This document shows, one piece after another, positions 33,634-43,264 of a stretch of DNA of 64,000 nucleotides. The stretch is from Enterococcus_D entomosocium (GTDB lineage: Bacteria > Bacillota > Bacilli > Lactobacillales > Enterococcaceae). The notes under the pieces were generated by a model that made no database searches, was not told the origin of the DNA, and saw nothing but the letters and a program-made list of their open reading frames with translations. The DNA lies in the NCBI RefSeq assembly GCF_030441895.1, contig NZ_JARJAS010000021.1; one strand, written 5' to 3'. How positions within the stretch are numbered: the first letter of the stretch is position 1; every line of letters starts with the position of its first letter. The translations under genes and the position numbers were made by a program.

Positions 33634-35310
33634 ATGAATAAGAACGGTGCAGACTTGATTGTAGATACATTGATTAAAAATGGTGTGGAATATGTCTTTC
33701 AATTGCCAGGCGGCAAGTTGGGTCCGTTATTAATGGCTTTGAAAAAACGTGAAGAGATTAAAGTTGTTACGGTAAGACATGAACAAAATGCTGGTTTCAT
33801 GGCACAAGGAATTGGGCGCATGACTGGTAAACCTGGTGTAGTGATGACTACGTCCGGACCGGGGGCTTTGAATTTGGTCACGCCCTTAGCTACGGCGACT
33901 TCTGATGGTGACCCGGTATTGGCTATTGCCGGACAAGTTCCACAAGCGAAGTTAGTAACACCGTATCCTCAAAATCCTAATATTTCTGGCGTAATGAATG
34001 ATTCAACGATTACTAAATATGCCAAGGAAATTCAGCATACCGATGCCCTTGCGGATGAAGTAGCGAATGCGTATGTCTCAAGTATCAATGGCAATCCCGG
34101 GGCCGTTTTTATGGATATTCCAGGTAATATTCTGTTAGCTGAGACCACTAAATCTGGTTTGGCTTTTTCGACCTTAGTGAATCAATTGGACAATACGATT
34201 AGTGACGAAGCTGCCATTCTTAGTGCAGTTGAGAAAATCAAAGCGGCAAAACGCCCAGTTATTATCGTTGGTGCTCGGGCAGCCGATGATAATGCGGCGG
34301 CTGCCATTCAAGGGTTCGTTAAAAAAACGGGAATTCCGGTCGTGGAGACGTTCGAAGCTACAGGTCTATTGACGCATGAGTTTTCCCAAAACTATGTGGG
34401 TCGAGTGGGGCTGTTTAATAACCTGCCTGGGGATGAACTGGTTTTTAACAGTGATTTAGTGATTACATTGGGATTAAATTTGGTTGAATACTGGGCTTCT
34501 GTTTGGAATACCGATAACAAGCGCATTATTGATATTGATACTGTAGTGGATCATTTAGATGAAACTTATCTCCCTGACACCATCCTCTTAGGCAATATCG
34601 CAAAAAATCTAAAAAATATTACCAATAGCATAACGGAACAAGCCATTACGGATGAGTGGAAAATGGTGGTTCATGACTTGCAAGAAAAATTGACAGCGAA
34701 GAAAAAAGTACCCAGCCAAACCCCTGAGGATGCACTACATCCATTGGAAATTGTTGACTCTTTGCAAAAAATAATCGAGGCTCATCCAAATACGACCGTT
34801 GTTATGGATGGAGGAAGTCATGAAGTGTGGCTGGGTTCGTACCTAAATGTGTATCGGCCAAAACATTTCTTAATGTCTGATGGGGAACAAACCTTAGGCG
34901 TCGGTCTTCCTTGGGCGATTTCAGCAGCACTGTTACGTCCAGAGGAAAAGATTTTGTCTTCAGGTGGGGATGGCAGCTTTATGTTTTCCTCACAAGAATT
35001 AGCTACAGTAGCCCATTACAATTTGAATATTGTGCAAGTAATCTGGGTGGATAAAGAATACAACATGGTTGAATTCCAACAAGAACTAGACTATAACGGA
35101 CAAAAAGAAGGGGTCGATATCGATTATATTGGGTATAAAGAAATGGCTGAAAGCTACGGTATTAAAGCAGTTCGTGTACGTTCCAAAGAAGCTTTAGATG
35201 CTGCGCTGAAGGAAGCGTACGCTACGAGTGAACCAAGAGTGATTGAAATGATCGAAGACAATCATGAGAATATTCATTTACGAGATAAAGAACCGTTTAA
35301 AAAGTACTGA
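33634..35310 (+). CDS. alsS: Acetolactate synthase (catabolic, AlsS-like)
   Basis: A 558-residue thiamine-diphosphate enzyme that joins two pyruvates to give 2-acetolactate and CO2. Glu50 in RHEQNAGFMAQG is the catalytic glutamate, and the ThDP-Mg motif starts with GDGSFMFSSQELATV near residue 446 and ends at DKEYNMVEFQQE. There is no regulatory-subunit gene and no FAD-dependent anabolic neighbour, which fits the catabolic type used for acetoin formation. No acetolactate decarboxylase gene (alsD) is next to it. RBS AGGAGAG precedes ATG 33634. It is divergent from hxlR and carries the shared 24-bp motif. Confidence 0.85.
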   Translation: MNKNGADLIVDTLIKNGVEYVFQLPGGKLGPLLMALKKREEIKVVTVRHEQNAGFMAQGIGRMTGKPGVVMTTSGPGALNLVTPLATATSDGDPVLAIAGQVPQAKLVTPYPQNPNISGVMNDSTITKYAKEIQHTDALADEVANAYVSSINGNPGAVFMDIPGNILLAETTKSGLAFSTLVNQLDNTISDEAAILSAVEKIKAAKRPVIIVGARAADDNAAAAIQGFVKKTGIPVVETFEATGLLTHEFSQNYVGRVGLFNNLPGDELVFNSDLVITLGLNLVEYWASVWNTDNKRIIDIDTVVDHLDETYLPDTILLGNIAKNLKNITNSITEQAITDEWKMVVHDLQEKLTAKKKVPSQTPEDALHPLEIVDSLQKIIEAHPNTTVVMDGGSHEVWLGSYLNVYRPKHFLMSDGEQTLGVGLPWAISAALLRPEEKILSSGGDGSFMFSSQELATVAHYNLNIVQVIWVDKEYNMVEFQQELDYNGQKEGVDIDYIGYKEMAESYGIKAVRVRSKEALDAALKEAYATSEPRVIEMIEDNHENIHLRDKEPFKKY

Positions 35311-35878
35311 GTCTTTCTACTATGGGCCACAAAACATGTGTTAGAAAAGAATGGCAATGCACCTTTACTACGTTAAAGAAAAGAAAGTTCTTTTTACAAT
35401 AAAAACAGTGCCTGACTAAAAATATGAAGTGGAATTTTTAGAGAATCCAGGACAGAAGTCTTTAATAAAATGCCGTTGGTAAGGACGATGATTCGTTTGC
35501 TGCTAGCGGTATTTTTGTTAGCATCTCCTCTGATTTTTTCGGAGAAAAGGTCTGCCAATTCGGCACTGTCTTAAAAAAGCACATCGATACTCTAAATACG
35601 GTGGATAGCGGTGATTTGGATACGTGTTTCTAGTCTTCATAGAGGCAGATTTCAAGTAAGTCGAATGAAGGAAATTAAGCACTTCCTATGTTGTTTGATG
35701 GAAGAATTATTAGTGAGGAGACTCCTTTTTCCAGCTAAGGAATGACTTCTATAGGATGGTTTCCTTGTTAATTGTTGTAAGTATAATGTGTAAAAATATT
35801 TTAAGTTTCTTTTTTTAATGATTGATATGTATAATAAGATGGTAAAGCAATAAAGTGTATGCTGAAAAGAGGTCTCTT
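35311..35878. other. Intergenic region with a signal-peptide-like ORF fragment
   Basis: No intact gene was found. ATG 35470 opens a 34-codon ORF (MIRLLLAVFLLASPLIFS in its core) that looks like a lone signal peptide, with AAGGACG before the internal ATG 35488 and a stop at 35574. It is probably what is left of a secreted-protein gene. Confidence 0.3.
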
Positions 35879-36127
35879 ATGAAAAAATTTGCACTCGGCG
35901 TTTTTTGTTTCAGTCTTTTTATCACGGTCGTTGGCTTTTTTTTACAAACGATTTTGATTCCTATTCAAGATTTTGACACAATAAGCCAAGAAGAGCTTAA
36001 GAATATCCAACTTGATCTTGCTATTAATTATCCATTAGGAACTGGTATGCTCTATGTCGGACTTCCTTTGTTAGTATGCTCGAGTGGTTATTTGGTTTAT
36101 TGTTATTTTAGAGATAGGAAGAACTGA
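35879..36127 (+). CDS. Small two-TM membrane protein
   Basis: An 82-residue protein starting at ATG 35879 (AGAGG six bases upstream). It has one helix at about 5-24 and another at about 52-72, with an acidic loop between (QEELKN). No family is recognised. It lies 54 bases before the CPBP protease gene on the same strand and is probably co-transcribed. Small membrane proteins beside CPBP proteases are sometimes part of bacteriocin self-protection units, but no bacteriocin gene is near, so this stays open. Confidence 0.55.
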   Translation: MKKFALGVFCFSLFITVVGFFLQTILIPIQDFDTISQEELKNIQLDLAINYPLGTGMLYVGLPLLVCSSGYLVYCYFRDRKN

Positions 36128-36181
36128 AAGAAGAGTAAAACTATCTGGAGTATAAAGCTTTCGTTCATTAGGAGGGATAAG

Positions 36182-36796
36182 TTGAAAAGAGGGTTATTTT
36201 TATTGTTTTATGTCCTATGGAAGGGGCTAGCAATACGTGGCATTCCTTCTTCTTATGCAAGATATTTGATGAGTTATAATCATTTCGGAGTAAAACTATT
36301 GTTCGTTTTACTTGGTATCCTTCTTTTCCGTAACTATTTAGTAGAGAGTTATAAAAAGATAAATAAAATTGCGCTAATAAAAATCGGTCTCATCGTACCT
36401 ACTAGTATTATCCTCACTATCGGTTTAATTAATATTCTTTTATTTCGTGATCTCAATGCGTTGATTTTTGTTTATCTCTCCGATCAAAGAACCCTTCCAT
36501 TTGTATTCGATGTACTTTTGCTAGCACCTGTTTTCGAGGAAATGCTTTATCGCTATACACTGATTTATGTTGGAGAAAAACGATGGTTGAGAATCATCAC
36601 TGCTGTCGGAAGCCTCTTGCTTTTTACTGAAAGTCATATCGTAAATGTGAACGGGAATCTTTTTGCTCTTTTTCCCTACTTTGTCATAGGGTTTTATTTG
36701 ACGATCACCTATTTACGTAGGGGAAATATTTGGGAATCCATTTTTGCACATAGCTTCTATAATTTCGTTGTGATGGCAGCAGCTATCTTGATCTAA
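36182..36796 (+). CDS. CPBP-family intramembrane metalloprotease
   Basis: A 204-residue multi-helix protein with the three conserved blocks of CPBP (CAAX-like) proteases: FEEMLYR (near residue 120), FTESH and HSFYN. Together these bind the catalytic metal in the membrane. Members cleave membrane peptides or, in lactic acid bacteria, take part in bacteriocin immunity. The start is TTG 36182, with AGGAGGG just upstream. It follows the two-TM protein gene. A bidirectional terminator at 37108 lies downstream. Confidence 0.82.
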   Translation: MKRGLFLLFYVLWKGLAIRGIPSSYARYLMSYNHFGVKLLFVLLGILLFRNYLVESYKKINKIALIKIGLIVPTSIILTIGLINILLFRDLNALIFVYLSDQRTLPFVFDVLLLAPVFEEMLYRYTLIYVGEKRWLRIITAVGSLLLFTESHIVNVNGNLFALFPYFVIGFYLTITYLRRGNIWESIFAHSFYNFVVMAAAILI

Positions 36797-37107
36797 AGAT
36801 TTCTTCTTAATGTTTCCTCTTAATAGTAGAAGAATTGGGGGCAATTTATCTATTATGTACGTATAGAATCTCTAAAACATATTTGGTGAAAGTACATTTG
36901 AGAGGTCAGAGAAGCGTCTTAGGCATGTTGTTTTGTACAGTTCTTATCTACGAATGTCTGTCCTTCGTCATTTTTTAGGTCATCATTTAGGTTCCACTGC
37001 TAAATATGAAAAGCAACTCCTTGTTCAAAGATGACTCACTGGCCCTATTTCCAAGAACATTGTCATACTGACAAAGAAAAGTGACGACATACAATTCAGT
37101 AAGAACT
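36797..37107. other. Intergenic region without a gene
   Basis: No ORF with a convincing start or known domain was seen between the CPBP gene and the terminator at 37108. Confidence 0.4.
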
Positions 37108-37157
37108 AATACAAGTCCGCTTCCTTTTGCAATGTGAGCGGACTTGTATTGGTTTTC
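37108..37157. terminator. Bidirectional terminator
   Basis: AATACAAGTCCGCT pairs perfectly with AGCGGACTTGTATT (14 bp). T residues follow on the plus strand, and the same hairpin ends the minus-strand aldo-keto reductase gene. Confidence 0.85.
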
Positions 37158-37172
37158 TTCAATAAAAACCTA

Positions 37173-38039
37173 TTAACTTTCAGTATCTAACATCCGCTCC
37201 ATAAACCATTCCACTTGTTGGGGGGCATCGTGGTCAAAGAATGCGGACTCTTTTTTATCTAAAGCGGCTATTTTTTCAATGTCTTCTTGGGAAAGCTCAA
37301 AGTCAAAAATAGCAATGTTTTCAGCCATCCGTTCTGGACGAACTGTTTTTGCTAAAGCGACAATCCCTCTTTGCATCAACCAGCGAAGAACAACTTGACC
37401 AACCGTTTTGCCATATTGCTTGCCAATTTCTGCTAATGTCGGATTGGTAAATAGGTCATGGCGTCCTTCTGCAAAGGGAGCCCAAGCTTCAACTTGGACG
37501 TCATATTTTTCATGCCATTCCTGATCTTCCGCTCGTTGATTCCAAGGGTTCACTTCGATTTGATTGATTTGAGGTTTCGCCTCATTCAAGCCGACAAACT
37601 CGATCATCTTAGCTGATTTGAAATTTGAAACGCCAATTGCACGTAATTTTCCTGTTTTTTGAGCAGCAACCATTGAGCGCCAAGCACCATAAATATCTCC
37701 ATATGGTTGGTGAATAAGGTAGAGATCAAGATAAGTTAATCCCATTGTTTCAAGCGAATGTTCAATCGTTTCTTTCGCTTTATCTTCGGAAGCTTGGAGA
37801 ATAAATAATTTAGAGGTAACAAAAAGTTCTTCTCGAGTGACTAGACCTTCAGTGATGGCGCGCTTGATTCCCTCGCCTGTTTCTGTTTCATTTCCATAAA
37901 TAGAAGCAGTGTCGATCAGTCGATACCCAGCTTTGATTGCTTGGTAAACAGCTTCTGCTGTTTCTTCCAAAGGAATTTGATAAACGCCAAATCCTAGTTG
38001 CGGCATGGTGACACCATTATTGAGTGTGATTGTTTGCAT
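37173..38039 (-). CDS. Aldo-keto reductase
   Basis: A 288-residue NADPH-dependent oxidoreductase with a TIM-barrel pattern. The catalytic residues are visible: Asp and Tyr in DTASIYGNE, Lys in TSKLF and His in YLIHQP. The signature GVSNF is near residue 134. Members reduce aldehydes and ketones such as methylglyoxal and 2,5-diketo-D-gluconate. The start at MQTITLNN has AGGAGGAAAC directly upstream, so the longer frame to 38099 is rejected. It follows a MerR-type regulator gene on the same strand, a pairing common for aldehyde-induced detoxification. Confidence 0.92.
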   Translation of the reverse strand: MQTITLNNGVTMPQLGFGVYQIPLEETAEAVYQAIKAGYRLIDTASIYGNETETGEGIKRAITEGLVTREELFVTSKLFILQASEDKAKETIEHSLETMGLTYLDLYLIHQPYGDIYGAWRSMVAAQKTGKLRAIGVSNFKSAKMIEFVGLNEAKPQINQIEVNPWNQRAEDQEWHEKYDVQVEAWAPFAEGRHDLFTNPTLAEIGKQYGKTVGQVVLRWLMQRGIVALAKTVRPERMAENIAIFDFELSQEDIEKIAALDKKESAFFDHDAPQQVEWFMERMLDTES

Positions 38040-38073
38040 AATGTTTCCTCCTCTAATTTTCATTGCATGTTCT

Positions 38074-38098
38074 ATCCTAAACCTTGGAGTTAAGTCCA
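38074..38098 (-). promoter_or_regulatory. Candidate MerR operator before the aldo-keto reductase
   Basis: On the minus strand TGGACTTAACTCCAAGGTTT continues AGGAT. It resembles the spacer-embedded dyads of AdhR/MerR-type promoters. A similar sequence is at 38565-38587 before the merR gene. Confidence 0.4.
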
Positions 38099-38114
38099 TA
38101 GCAAGTGAAAGATG

Positions 38115-38534
38115 TTACTTTTTTCGTTCCCATAATTTTTCCACTTTATCAGGGGTCATATTTCCTGCTTTAAATTTTGCGATATGCTCATCATACGTTT
38201 CTATCTTATAAATAAGTAGGTCTCTTACTTCCTGCATTGCTGCTAACTTTTTCTCTAATTCTTCGAGTTGATCGGCTAAAATCTGTTTCTGAGCTGTTTC
38301 GACGTTTTGACTTTCACGTACTTGTGCCAATTGAGCAAATTCAATTAGCGATTCGATCGACAATCCTGCATTTCGTAAATGTTTTGCTAAATAGATCCAG
38401 TTTAGATCATTTGTTGTGTACACCCGATAGCCACTCTCATTGCGTTGGACAGGTGGAATCACACCGACTCGTTCATAATAGCGCAATGTGTCTACGCTCA
38501 AATCAAACATTTCCGCTGCTTTTTTTATATTCAT
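38115..38534 (-). CDS. MerR-family transcriptional regulator
   Basis: The 139-residue protein has the MerR winged helix (NIKKAAEMFDLSVDTLRYYERVG, wing at NESGYRVYT) and a long coiled-coil dimerisation helix; a C-terminal effector domain is nearly absent. There are no metal-binding cysteines, which points to the AdhR-type class responding to aldehydes. It is directly upstream of the aldo-keto reductase gene on the same strand. GGAGAACCAACG lies before the ATG. Confidence 0.9.
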   Translation of the reverse strand: MNIKKAAEMFDLSVDTLRYYERVGVIPPVQRNESGYRVYTTNDLNWIYLAKHLRNAGLSIESLIEFAQLAQVRESQNVETAQKQILADQLEELEKKLAAMQEVRDLLIYKIETYDEHIAKFKAGNMTPDKVEKLWERKK

Positions 38535-38564
38535 CGTTGGTTCTCCTTATCTTTTCTATAAGTA

Positions 38565-38587
38565 ATCATAAACCCTGAAGTGGACTC
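38565..38587 (-). promoter_or_regulatory. Candidate MerR operator before the merR gene
   Basis: The minus strand reads GAGTCCACTTCAGGGTTTAT and continues GAT. The GGTTTA and GAT parts agree with the site before the aldo-keto reductase, which suggests the MerR protein binds both. Confidence 0.4.
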
Positions 38588-38923
38588 TAGGGCAAGTGGT
38601 TTAAAATCGTTTATTGAAAAGAATATATTTTGTTCGTTATGGCGACTATTCGGGAAGAAAAAGCTACAAGCATTTTTATTTCAACAGAATGATTTGAGAA
38701 ATCATCAGTATTGAAAGCTCCTTTCTTAGTGTGTTTCAACGCAAGTCATACTCTCTTAGAATTGATTGTTTCGTTATCTATTTGAGCGAGGCAGTTTTTA
38801 TCCATAGATTTTAAATAAATCCATCTCATGTTATGATGATGTTGAAAATTCTTAACTTGGATCAATGAAACAGCGATTCTTGTTATGAAAAACGAAAATA
38901 AGCTGATGAGAGTGTGACTATCC
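38588..38923. other. Intergenic region without a gene
   Basis: The DNA between the merR promoter and the GNAT gene holds no convincing ORF. TTATGATGATGTTGAAAATT before 38860 may include promoter elements for the acetyltransferase. Confidence 0.35.
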
Positions 38924-39376
38924 ATGAATATAAAAGAAGTAAGTAGTATGAATCAAAAGTTAGAGCAACAATTAATTGAAGTATGGGAGAGTTCTGTTAA
39001 GGCGACGCACACCTTTTTGTCAGAGACCGAAATCCAAGCCATTAAGCAATACATTCCAGAGGCATTGCATCATGTGCCACATTTGATTATCGTAGAAAGT
39101 GAAAATGGAGAGCCAGCTGGCTTCATGGGGATCTCGGATCGAAATCTTGAAATGCTTTTTATAGCAAATGAACAAAGAGGCAAGGGACTAGGAAGAAAAC
39201 TCTTGGCATACGGGATGGAAAACTATTCTGTAAATGAACTGGGAGTAAATGAACAGAATCCTCAGGCGAAAGGATTTTATGAGCATATGGGATTTGAGGT
39301 ATACAAAAGAAGCGAGTTAGACGAACAAGGAAACCCTTATCCAATTCTTTATATGAAGAAAGTTGATAACAAGTAG
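38924..39376 (+). CDS. GNAT-family N-acetyltransferase
   Basis: A 150-residue protein with the acetyl-CoA pyrophosphate loop EQRGKGLGRKLL near residue 84 and the C-terminal VNEQNPQAKGFYEHMGFEV pattern. It transfers an acetyl group from acetyl-CoA to an amine; the substrate is unknown. ATG 38924 is taken; an internal ATG at 38948 is also possible because neither has a strong ribosome binding site. It is monocistronic with a strong terminator. Confidence 0.88.
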   Translation: MNIKEVSSMNQKLEQQLIEVWESSVKATHTFLSETEIQAIKQYIPEALHHVPHLIIVESENGEPAGFMGISDRNLEMLFIANEQRGKGLGRKLLAYGMENYSVNELGVNEQNPQAKGFYEHMGFEVYKRSELDEQGNPYPILYMKKVDNK

Positions 39377-39412
39377 CTGTTAAAAATTATTTGCGTTTGC
39401 GGGAAATATGTA

Positions 39413-39455
39413 AAAAGAGTATCTAGAAAACTCCGGTTTTTTAGATACTCTTTGT
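39413..39455 (+). terminator. Strong intrinsic terminator
   Basis: AAAGAGTATCTAGAAAAC pairs with GTTTTTTAGATACTCTTT with one mismatch around a TCCG loop. Confidence 0.85.
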
Positions 39456-39740
39456 TATATGTTGCAATTAAGCTGTTATGACTGAAAGATCATGCTAATG
39501 AAGAGGAACAAACTTTTCTTTCAGATAACTATTGGTTATGTTGCATCTTATAAACGAGTAAGTGCTGATGACCTGATTAGGAAGTTGGGTGGATAAATGT
39601 ATCTTATAGAAGGGTGATGGAAAAGGATTCAAAAATTTGGACTATAAAATAGGAAATTTAGTCTTATAATATTGATTTAAGGAACATTCACAACTTCCAA
39701 CCACTCTTATTCGATGATTAAACTAGCTCACTAATAAAAG
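39456..39740. other. Intergenic region without a gene
   Basis: No ORF with a believable start was seen between the two terminators. Confidence 0.4.
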
Positions 39741-39771
39741 AACATCACTCTGTATAGCTGCTAGTGATGTT
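39741..39771 (-). terminator. Terminator-like hairpin of the amine oxidase gene
   Basis: AACATCACT pairs with AGTGATGTT across a 13-base loop; on the minus strand a short T/C tail follows. Confidence 0.55.
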
Positions 39772-39800
39772 AACTGAGTATACGTACACGCTCACTTTTT

Positions 39801-41132
39801 CTAACGCTTTTTATTAATAATTTTGACTGCTTCTCGCTCACCAGAACGTACTGCACCTTCAAAGTAACCATTCCAAACTTCTGCTGTTTCAGCACCAGCC
39901 CAATGGATTCGGTCAACGGATTTTCTTAAATATTCTCCATATTTAATGAAACCACCAGGCACAAAGTGTCCAGAGAAACATCCATCTGTGTATATTTCTT
40001 CGCTCCAATCTTGAGTGAGCAATTCTATAGGGGAAAGGGCTTGTTCGCCAAAAACGTGTGCTAATTCGTTTAACAAGATGTTACGGCGTTCATTCTCAGA
40101 AAGTTTTTGAAATTGGACTGTATCTATGCCATAGACAAAGAAAGTTAGAACTCCTTCAGGATTTCCAGGTACTGAATTATCGACACTCTCCATAATCCAA
40201 CCACGGCTTTGATTCAATTGACCTGACAAACCTAATTCGCGCCAAAATGGACGATCATATACTGCGTGATACTTTGCTGCGTTTCCTTGCAGGATGTTTT
40301 GCAGTGTCTTTTTCTTCCAAATAGGTAGTTTAGGCTGGAAATCTATTTTGCTGTTCACAACCGAAGGAGGCAAAGTAATAATTATATCTTGGGCAAAAAA
40401 TTGTTCTCCGTGTTTTGTTGTTACACAATAGCTTTCTTCAACTTTTTCAATGCTTGAGACCGCATGATCAGTATATAAAGTTTCACCATACTCTTGTGCC
40501 ATTGCATTTGCTATAGCTTGGGGACCACCGAAAATACGATCTTGCTGAGCGCCGCCTTTTGCGTTTAATAGACTTCGAATACCATTTCCCGAAGCAATAT
40601 AGTAGAGCATTTGAAAGAGCGATACTTCCCCTGCATCACTGGCTAATAAACCTCCGGCTAAAATTCTCCCAACATAAGATGCAATTTCCACTTCCTCAAT
40701 GTTTTGCTCTAGCCACTGTGCTAAAGTTATGCGATCTTGTGAGTCGATATCTAGGCTTAAATATGGTTCAGCTAAATTTATGTTTGCTGCTAGTTGGTCA
40801 ATCAAATCAAAGATAGCACTTATCTCCGTTGGTTCTTGTTCATGGAGTGCACCGTTATAGTTATATTGTCCTTTACCAAATAATTGAGTAGGAAAAGTTT
40901 TTATATTATATTTTTCAACTAATTCATACATTCTTGTTTGTGTGGGGCCGATCCATTGACCACCTAAGTCGATCTGTAACTCATTATCAAGCCATTTTGT
41001 TTCCACACGACCGCCAACTCTGCTTCTCGCTTCTAAAATACACGATGAAATTCCTTTCTCTTTCAATGCAATTCCTGCAGCTAGCCCTGAAAACCCCGCA
41101 CCAATGACGATTACTTCGAATTTTTTTTCCAT
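39801..41132 (-). CDS. Flavin monoamine oxidase family protein
   Basis: A 443-residue FAD-dependent amine oxidase. The N-terminal dinucleotide fold is VIVIGAGFSGLAAGIAL, followed by the GG motif RSRVGGRVET, and the C-terminal FAD segment is HWAGAETAEVWNGYFEGAVRSG. There is no signal peptide. The family oxidises primary amines such as putrescine, tyramine or aromatic amines to aldehydes, releasing ammonia and H2O2; the exact substrate is unknown. RBS AGGAGGATGAAC precedes the ATG. A dyad operator overlaps its promoter. Confidence 0.92.
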   Translation of the reverse strand: MEKKFEVIVIGAGFSGLAAGIALKEKGISSCILEARSRVGGRVETKWLDNELQIDLGGQWIGPTQTRMYELVEKYNIKTFPTQLFGKGQYNYNGALHEQEPTEISAIFDLIDQLAANINLAEPYLSLDIDSQDRITLAQWLEQNIEEVEIASYVGRILAGGLLASDAGEVSLFQMLYYIASGNGIRSLLNAKGGAQQDRIFGGPQAIANAMAQEYGETLYTDHAVSSIEKVEESYCVTTKHGEQFFAQDIIITLPPSVVNSKIDFQPKLPIWKKKTLQNILQGNAAKYHAVYDRPFWRELGLSGQLNQSRGWIMESVDNSVPGNPEGVLTFFVYGIDTVQFQKLSENERRNILLNELAHVFGEQALSPIELLTQDWSEEIYTDGCFSGHFVPGGFIKYGEYLRKSVDRIHWAGAETAEVWNGYFEGAVRSGEREAVKIINKKR

Positions 41133-41155
41133 AGTATGTTCATCCTCCTGTCGTA

Positions 41156-41194
41156 GTAACTACAGCGTAAACGCTAGAGTTACTATAAAGTCAA
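41156..41194 (-). promoter_or_regulatory. Promoter/operator of the amine oxidase gene
   Basis: GTAACTACAGCG and CGCTAGAGTTAC (10 of 12 positions inverted) are separated by TAAA at 41156-41183. On the minus strand TTGACT (41189-41194) precedes the dyad, which then covers the -10 region, so a repressor is expected. No regulator gene adjoins. The rest of 41195-41441 holds no gene. Confidence 0.55.
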
Positions 41195-41441
41195 TAATTA
41201 TTTTTTTGGAATTATTCCCTTCTTTATGGTGCGTATATATATAAACCGGCTGCTTTGCCAGTATTAGATATGTCGCACTCATTTCATTCGGTAATTCTGT
41301 CCCCTTTTCACCTCTATTTGTAGATGAATAGTTAGCTACTAGTAACAATGACCAAAGTATCTAAATTACAATCTTACTAGTACAGAAATAAAGTAGATCA
41401 AAAGCCAATAAGAAAAGTAATAACCGTTTGTTCAAATCTTA

Positions 41442-42937
41442 TTAGTCTTTGTCTGTAATATTATAACTTTGGACGAATCTTGGATTGGTTATTTTAAGTA
41501 GCCTATTCCAGTCTTCCGCATCAGGAAGCCTTTTAAATAGAACTAAATCAACGCCTAATTCCTCGAAAGAAGGATCAGTATAGTTCGTGGCAATCACGTC
41601 AATATTATTCTCTCTAATATAGTCCAAATTAAGTTGGTTTTCGTATGGGAAGTATAGTTTATGGAATGCACCAAAAATGCTTTTTGTAAAGCTTGTCAAA
41701 TATTGACTAGCATAGCTGTTCCCTTCAAAAATAAAAGCGATATTTTGGCTTTTTTCCCAATAGGAGTATTTCAAAGATTCAATATGAAGAACCAAGCGTG
41801 TGGCTAGATCCTCTAAAAAATATGGTGAAAAAACAGAGAGGAAATTAGTGTTGCTTTCCAGAAATTCAATATAAGCGTAGAATTCTTCTGAAAAGTTATG
41901 TTTTACATAAAAATTGATATCATTGGTATTTTTAAGGTTGGTAATAGAAATCAATTCGTTTAGTTTATTAGCTTTAAAAAAAGATTCTAATAAAATAATG
42001 TCTTTTGATTTGTTTTGAGAATGGTATAGGAATTGATTATGGAATTCTCTTACCAGAAAGTCTATAGTAGGCCAATTATCAAATGTATTTGAAAATATTT
42101 TTTCTTCATTAACATTTTCCAAGTTTCTTTTGCAAATCAAAGAGGTAAATATGTAAATAAATTCTTCTTCAGAAATACGTTGTTTGAAATGGTTCTCAAT
42201 AATTGTTTGACTAATATAAAATAATTGATCGTACAGTTTGGAATGTTTGATAATCCGTACTATATCGTTATTTAAATTAATTGATAGATTGTTTTTTGCT
42301 CGCTCGATAGCAATAAGCAGCAAATAAGAAAAATAGGAAAATGTTGTAGGCTGTATTCTCTTAATGTTAAGTAAATCAATGAAATTAGCCACGGCATTTT
42401 CGACGGTTTCTGTCGGAAGAACTGTATGTGGCGTTAGATCGGATTCATAATAAAATAATAGGAAGAAATAGCGAGTATCAACTTCCAATCCAATGATATT
42501 AACAGGGGTGAAAGAAAGATCTAGATTAAACTTATTCAATTCTTTTTTCACTTTTGCTAAATAGTTTATCATTGTCTTTTCAGAGAGATAAAATTTCTCA
42601 GCCCATTCGGAGATTGAATATAAGTTATTATGGAAAATGGCTTCTAAAATAATAAAGAGGGTTCGTCCTTAACGATACTGCGTTTTTTATTAAGATATTC
42701 TTTTGATAGTAATTTTGAAAAAGAATAACCATGTTTTGAAGAGGATATCTCGATCACATCTTGAAAATATTCTTTTAGATTTACTAGCTCAGAAACAACA
42801 GTACGCTGAGAACTATCGGCACTCTCAGCTAATTGGAGACTTGTTGCATGGGGATTTTTTTCGAAAAAATCTAACATTTTAATCCATCTTACTTTAGATT
42901 TATTTGTTATAAGATTTAGCTGGAAATCTTTCATCAT
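41442..42937 (-). pseudogene. Mga-like regulator of the WxL region, broken by a one-base frameshift
   Basis: Two minus-strand frames, 42644-42937 (97 residues) and 41442-42572 (376 residues), form one Mga-type regulator of about 495 residues. The first has the helix-turn-helix SLQLAESADSSQRTVVSELVNL. The second has the long helical PRD-like middle and a C-terminal part of EIIB-like look (NIAFIFEGNSYASQYL). The frame breaks in a run of four T at about 42645-42648 (as A on the plus strand). With one more T the reading continues LEAIFHNNLYSISEWAEKFY into the second part. AGAAGGA lies before ATG 42937. It is divergent from the WxL operon and was probably its regulator. Confidence 0.8.
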
Positions 42938-43208
42938 TAGTCCTTCTCTCTCATGAATTTTTTAATTAATGGTATGATGGTTTCGATTTTTTATCATTCT
43001 TTTTGTATCATCATATACCTCATAACCTATAACTATAAAATCAATGCCCAATGATACAAAATTCATTATTATTCATTCCTTTGTTTGAACAGGGCTTATT
43101 ATACAGGGGAGAATGGCGATAGTTCAATTATATGGCTCGGACGGTTTTTGCGGTACGTTGTGCAAAAAACATCCTTTTTTTTGGATAGTAACCTTGGTAC
43201 TGTGAAAT

Positions 43209-43238
43209 ATATCAAGTAACACGTAATCATCTTGATAT
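43209..43238 (+). promoter_or_regulatory. Inverted repeat in the WxL operon leader
   Basis: ATATCAAG at 43209 and CTTGATAT at 43231 are exact inverses with a 14-base spacer, 27 bases before the first gene. It may be an operator or an mRNA hairpin. The rest of 42938-43208 holds no gene and should contain the divergent promoters. Confidence 0.4.
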
Positions 43239-43264
43239 GTGAGAAGTGCTGAAGGAGGAGGGAA

